From positions 59,779-123,778 of the forward strand of contig NZ_JAFRNB010000169.1 in assembly GCF_017430385.1 (NCBI RefSeq): a stretch of DNA of 64,000 nucleotides, read 5' to 3'. Within the stretch, counting starts at the first letter, position 1; every line of letters begins with the position of its first letter. The notes under the pieces were generated by a model. It was not told the DNA's origin. It saw nothing but the letters and a program-made list of their open reading frames with translations, and did no database searches. Shown piece after piece: positions 61,932-64,000 of this stretch. The translations under genes and the position numbers were made by a program. The DNA is from Treponema sp. (GTDB lineage: Bacteria; Spirochaetota; Spirochaetia; Treponematales; Treponemataceae).

Positions 61932-63225
61932 CACTGCTGTCCAAGAAAAACAGAGGGTTTTTAAAGTCTGTAATTTGTGGTAGGATTAAGCCTTGCAAAA
62001 TAACTCCATACCACAAAAAGGATTACAGACATGAACAAATATAACACAATACTTGGACAATTGCTAGAAGGCGTAAATCGACCTCGATTTCAGGTTCTGG
62101 TCAAAAAGTATGAGGCAGACAGGTATTACAAGAAAATCACGGCATGGAACCAGTTCGTCACGATGATTTTTGCAGTGATGAGTAATCAGAGCGGGCTTCG
62201 GAGCACTGTAAATGCATTAAACAGAGAAAAATCCTCGTTCTATCATTTAAATTTAAACATTGACGGCATCAAAAAATCAACACTGGCATATGCAAATGAG
62301 AACAGACCGTGCGAATTTTGGGAAGAAGTCTTTTACATGGTCTGTGAGAGAGCGGAAAAAGTCATCCCCGAAGAAAATTTCAGTTTCAAAAACCCGCTTT
62401 ATGCCATAGACGGCAGCACATTAGACCTGAACATAGATGATTTTGAGTGGGCAGAATTCAGAACGACCAAATCCGGGGTCAAGATGCTCGTGAAATATGA
62501 CCTCAGAAAAAATATTCCGACCCAATGTGACATAAAAAATGCGAAGGAGCATGAGAATCAGACATTGACAGAAATGAAGCTTTACAAAGGAGACATCGGG
62601 GTATTTGATAGAGGATATTTTAACTTCGAGACATTCGAGAAGTTCTGCAAAGAAGGAATTTTGTTCGTCACAAGGCTCAAGGATAATACAAAGCATGAAA
62701 CGATGGAAGAAATTGAAGTTCCAAAGAGAAAAGAATTCAAAAATATCCTGAGCGATGAAAAGATAAAATTCACCAGCAAGGTTGGCAAAGAGAAATGTCC
62801 CAGCAAATTGAGAAAAATCGTCAGCGTCGACGAGAAAACCGGAAAGAAAATCACGCTTCTGACAAACATTTTTGACATGGATTCGTCTGAAATAGCAGCG
62901 ATTTACAGAAGAAGGTGGAGAATTGAGCTTTTTTTCAAAAGCATTAAGCAAAATGTCAAAATCAAGAAATTTTTCGGGCAGAGCGAGAATGCTGTCAAGA
63001 CTCAGATTTGGATTGCGATGATTGTTTATCTTCTGTTCGCAATCTTGACTGCAACAATGAAAGGACTTTCCCCGGAATCTAGATGTTTCACAAGATTTCT
63101 GTGTGAGATTCAGTTTTCTCTTTTCAGGAGAATCTCAATTCTAGACTGGTTATTCCACAAAATTCCCGATAAAACAGACTTTCGGGATTCTCAGCCTAGG
63201 CTACCTTTTTAGTTGGACAGCAGTG
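61932..63225 (+). mobile_element. IS4-family insertion sequence
   Basis: Terminal inverted repeats CACTGCTGTCCAA (61932-61944) / TTGGACAGCAGTG (63213-63225), 13 of 13 matching, with further imperfect pairing (AAAAA / TTTTT) inward. It holds one transposase gene. No target-site duplication is seen next to the ends. Confidence 0.85.
62031..63212 (+). CDS. IS4-family transposase with DUF4372-like N-terminus
   Basis: 393 residues. An N-terminal DUF4372-like segment (RFQVLVKKYEADRYYKKITA) is followed by a DDE domain: first Asp in YAIDGSTLDL, second in GVFDRGYFN, and the YREK-type region YRRRWRIELFFKSIKQN with the catalytic Glu. Intact and probably active. Its last codons and the IS end overlap the stop of the convergent lipoprotein gene. 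Confidence 0.92.
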   Translation: MNKYNTILGQLLEGVNRPRFQVLVKKYEADRYYKKITAWNQFVTMIFAVMSNQSGLRSTVNALNREKSSFYHLNLNIDGIKKSTLAYANENRPCEFWEEVFYMVCERAEKVIPEENFSFKNPLYAIDGSTLDLNIDDFEWAEFRTTKSGVKMLVKYDLRKNIPTQCDIKNAKEHENQTLTEMKLYKGDIGVFDRGYFNFETFEKFCKEGILFVTRLKDNTKHETMEEIEVPKRKEFKNILSDEKIKFTSKVGKEKCPSKLRKIVSVDEKTGKKITLLTNIFDMDSSEIAAIYRRRWRIELFFKSIKQNVKIKKFFGQSENAVKTQIWIAMIVYLLFAILTATMKGLSPESRCFTRFLCEIQFSLFRRISILDWLFHKIPDKTDFRDSQPRLPF

Positions 63226-63853
63226 TATTTGTATAATTTACGACGATATTTCCATAACCGAGAATGTAATCATCTGCATTCAATCCAGAAGCATTAAGAT
63301 TCGCAGCCTTAAATGCAGCAGCAAAATTTTCTGCATCAAACAAGCTCGCGTGAACAGAAGGAATCTTTTCAGAAAAAACAGATGCCACCAAAGCAGAAAC
63401 ATCCGTTCCGCCTTTAATCAAATTGTAATAAACATTTCCGACAGCAGTGCTTGCCCAGTTTACAGTTACGGAATTTGAAACTGCTGCAATATCACATACG
63501 GCACGCATTACCGCACCGTCAACATTGCTTTTTACCGTAATAACCCGCCGGCCAACAGGAATCTTTTCGATTGTTACGCCCGCTTTTCCGCCAAGAATTT
63601 CAACATCATTTTTCACGATGTCTTCCATTCCATAACCGCTCACAGTCACGGTCGCAGATGTAATTGTGCTTACATCCAGCGCGCGGGAAGCAGATTCACT
63701 GCCATTGATTGTGATTGAGCCATATTCTACAGATTTTACGATGCTGTACGAATCAGAGTCCGAATCCGCGAAATTTGCGCATGACACAAGCGGAAGGCTG
63801 AGAGCCGTGCATAAAGCAAAACCGGCGACTACATTTTTTATAAATTTTTTCAT
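63209..63853 (-). CDS. Uncharacterised lipoprotein, C-terminus cut by the IS
   Basis: 214 residues with lipobox (LPLVSCAN). The mature part contains SATVTVSGYGMEDI and VGRRVITVKSNVDGAVMRAV, a beta-sandwich-like pattern found in large treponemal surface proteins. The last five residues (TLLSN) and the stop are encoded by the inserted IS terminal repeat, so the protein is truncated relative to the original gene. GAGGA is upstream. Confidence 0.8.
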   Translation of the reverse strand: MKKFIKNVVAGFALCTALSLPLVSCANFADSDSDSYSIVKSVEYGSITINGSESASRALDVSTITSATVTVSGYGMEDIVKNDVEILGGKAGVTIEKIPVGRRVITVKSNVDGAVMRAVCDIAAVSNSVTVNWASTAVGNVYYNLIKGGTDVSALVASVFSEKIPSVHASLFDAENFAAAFKAANLNASGLNADDYILGYGNIVVNYTNTLLSN

Positions 63854-63877
63854 AATTGTTTAATTCCTCAAAACTTT

Positions 63878-64000
63878 TTAGTTGAAATCAATATCAATTC
63901 CAGCATCGCCCGTATTGCTTCCGCCGCCGATTGTTACAGTACATTCATTCGACTTGATTTTTGTTGAGAAGCCCCTGAGTGAGTTTGTGACTTCGACATA
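63878..64000 (-). CDS. C-terminal end of an unidentified protein (continues beyond window)
   Basis: Open minus-strand frame from the right edge to a stop at 63878, 40 residues ending GGGSNTGDAGIDIDFN. The visible part (VEVTNSLRGFSTKI) is too short to assign. It lies 24 bp upstream of the truncated lipoprotein, probably in the same operon. Confidence 0.7.
   Translation of the reverse strand, partial: YVEVTNSLRGFSTKIKSNECTVTIGGGSNTGDAGIDIDFN

Noticed and set aside
61920..63240. Target-site duplication of the IS
   Set aside because: The bases outside the two 13-bp inverted repeats (AGATAAAGGAC on the left, TATTTGTATAA on the right) do not match, so no duplication is claimed.

Overview
The window looks like a chromosomal segment of a host-associated Treponema or a close spirochaete relative. 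The evidence is a periplasmic-flagellum gene run (flbB collar protein, fliK, flgD, flgE) with spirochaete-type sequences, several spirochaete-style lipoproteins, and a capD / DegT / molybdenum-hydroxylase-like gene order that I also recall from T. pallidum. Base composition is moderate, with an AT-richer polysaccharide block at about 49.5-57.1 kb. None of these assignments could be checked by database search.

Layout. 0-8 kb: end of a U32 peptidase, ssb, a large uncharacterised protein, hisC, a YfcE-like phosphodiesterase, a secreted sulfatase-modifying-factor-like protein and a CorA transporter. 8.1-12.6 kb: flagellar genes with three sigma-28-like promoters. 12.9-28 kb: a flotillin-like protein, a radical SAM protein carrying an in-frame repeat, secA, tRNA-Pro, an RluA pseudouridine synthase, a SPOR-domain protein, ruvAB, a chemoreceptor and queA. 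28.2-38 kb, minus strand: FAD, FeS and molybdenum-type subunits of a degenerate xanthine-dehydrogenase-like complex, a DegT-family protein lacking its PLP lysine, a CapD-like sugar dehydratase, a diguanylate cyclase and two orphan TRAP binding proteins. 38.3-49 kb: rpsD, clpB, small envelope proteins, bactofilin, a TPR protein, mtaB, a MATE pump and argH. 49-57 kb: an XRE regulator divergent from a seven-gene surface-polysaccharide operon (GT2, flippase-like protein, kinase, HAD phosphatase, nucleotidyltransferase, GtrA, GT-C-like protein). 57.2-61.7 kb: an amino-acid ABC transporter split by a broken C13/caspase-like peptidase gene and a MntA-HepT toxin-antitoxin pair. 61.7-64 kb: an IS4-like element that has cut off the end of a lipoprotein gene.

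Two genome-wide habits show. Many housekeeping genes have a TATAAT-like box only 6-9 nt before the ATG and no Shine-Dalgarno sequence, which suggests leaderless mRNAs. Gene ends are colonised by several families of small palindromic repeats: a CACAGAG palindrome, CACAGATT arrays, GC-rich post-stop elements and a composite hairpin array. One copy sits in frame inside a radical SAM gene and one is nested inside another.

The most notable candidates for new biology are the xanthine-dehydrogenase-like complex that has lost its cofactor motifs but kept its electron-transfer subunits, and its operon partner, a DegT protein with Gln in place of the catalytic Lys. The three identical -35 boxes of the flagellar promoters and the 14-bp palindromic operator of the MntA-HepT module are also of interest.
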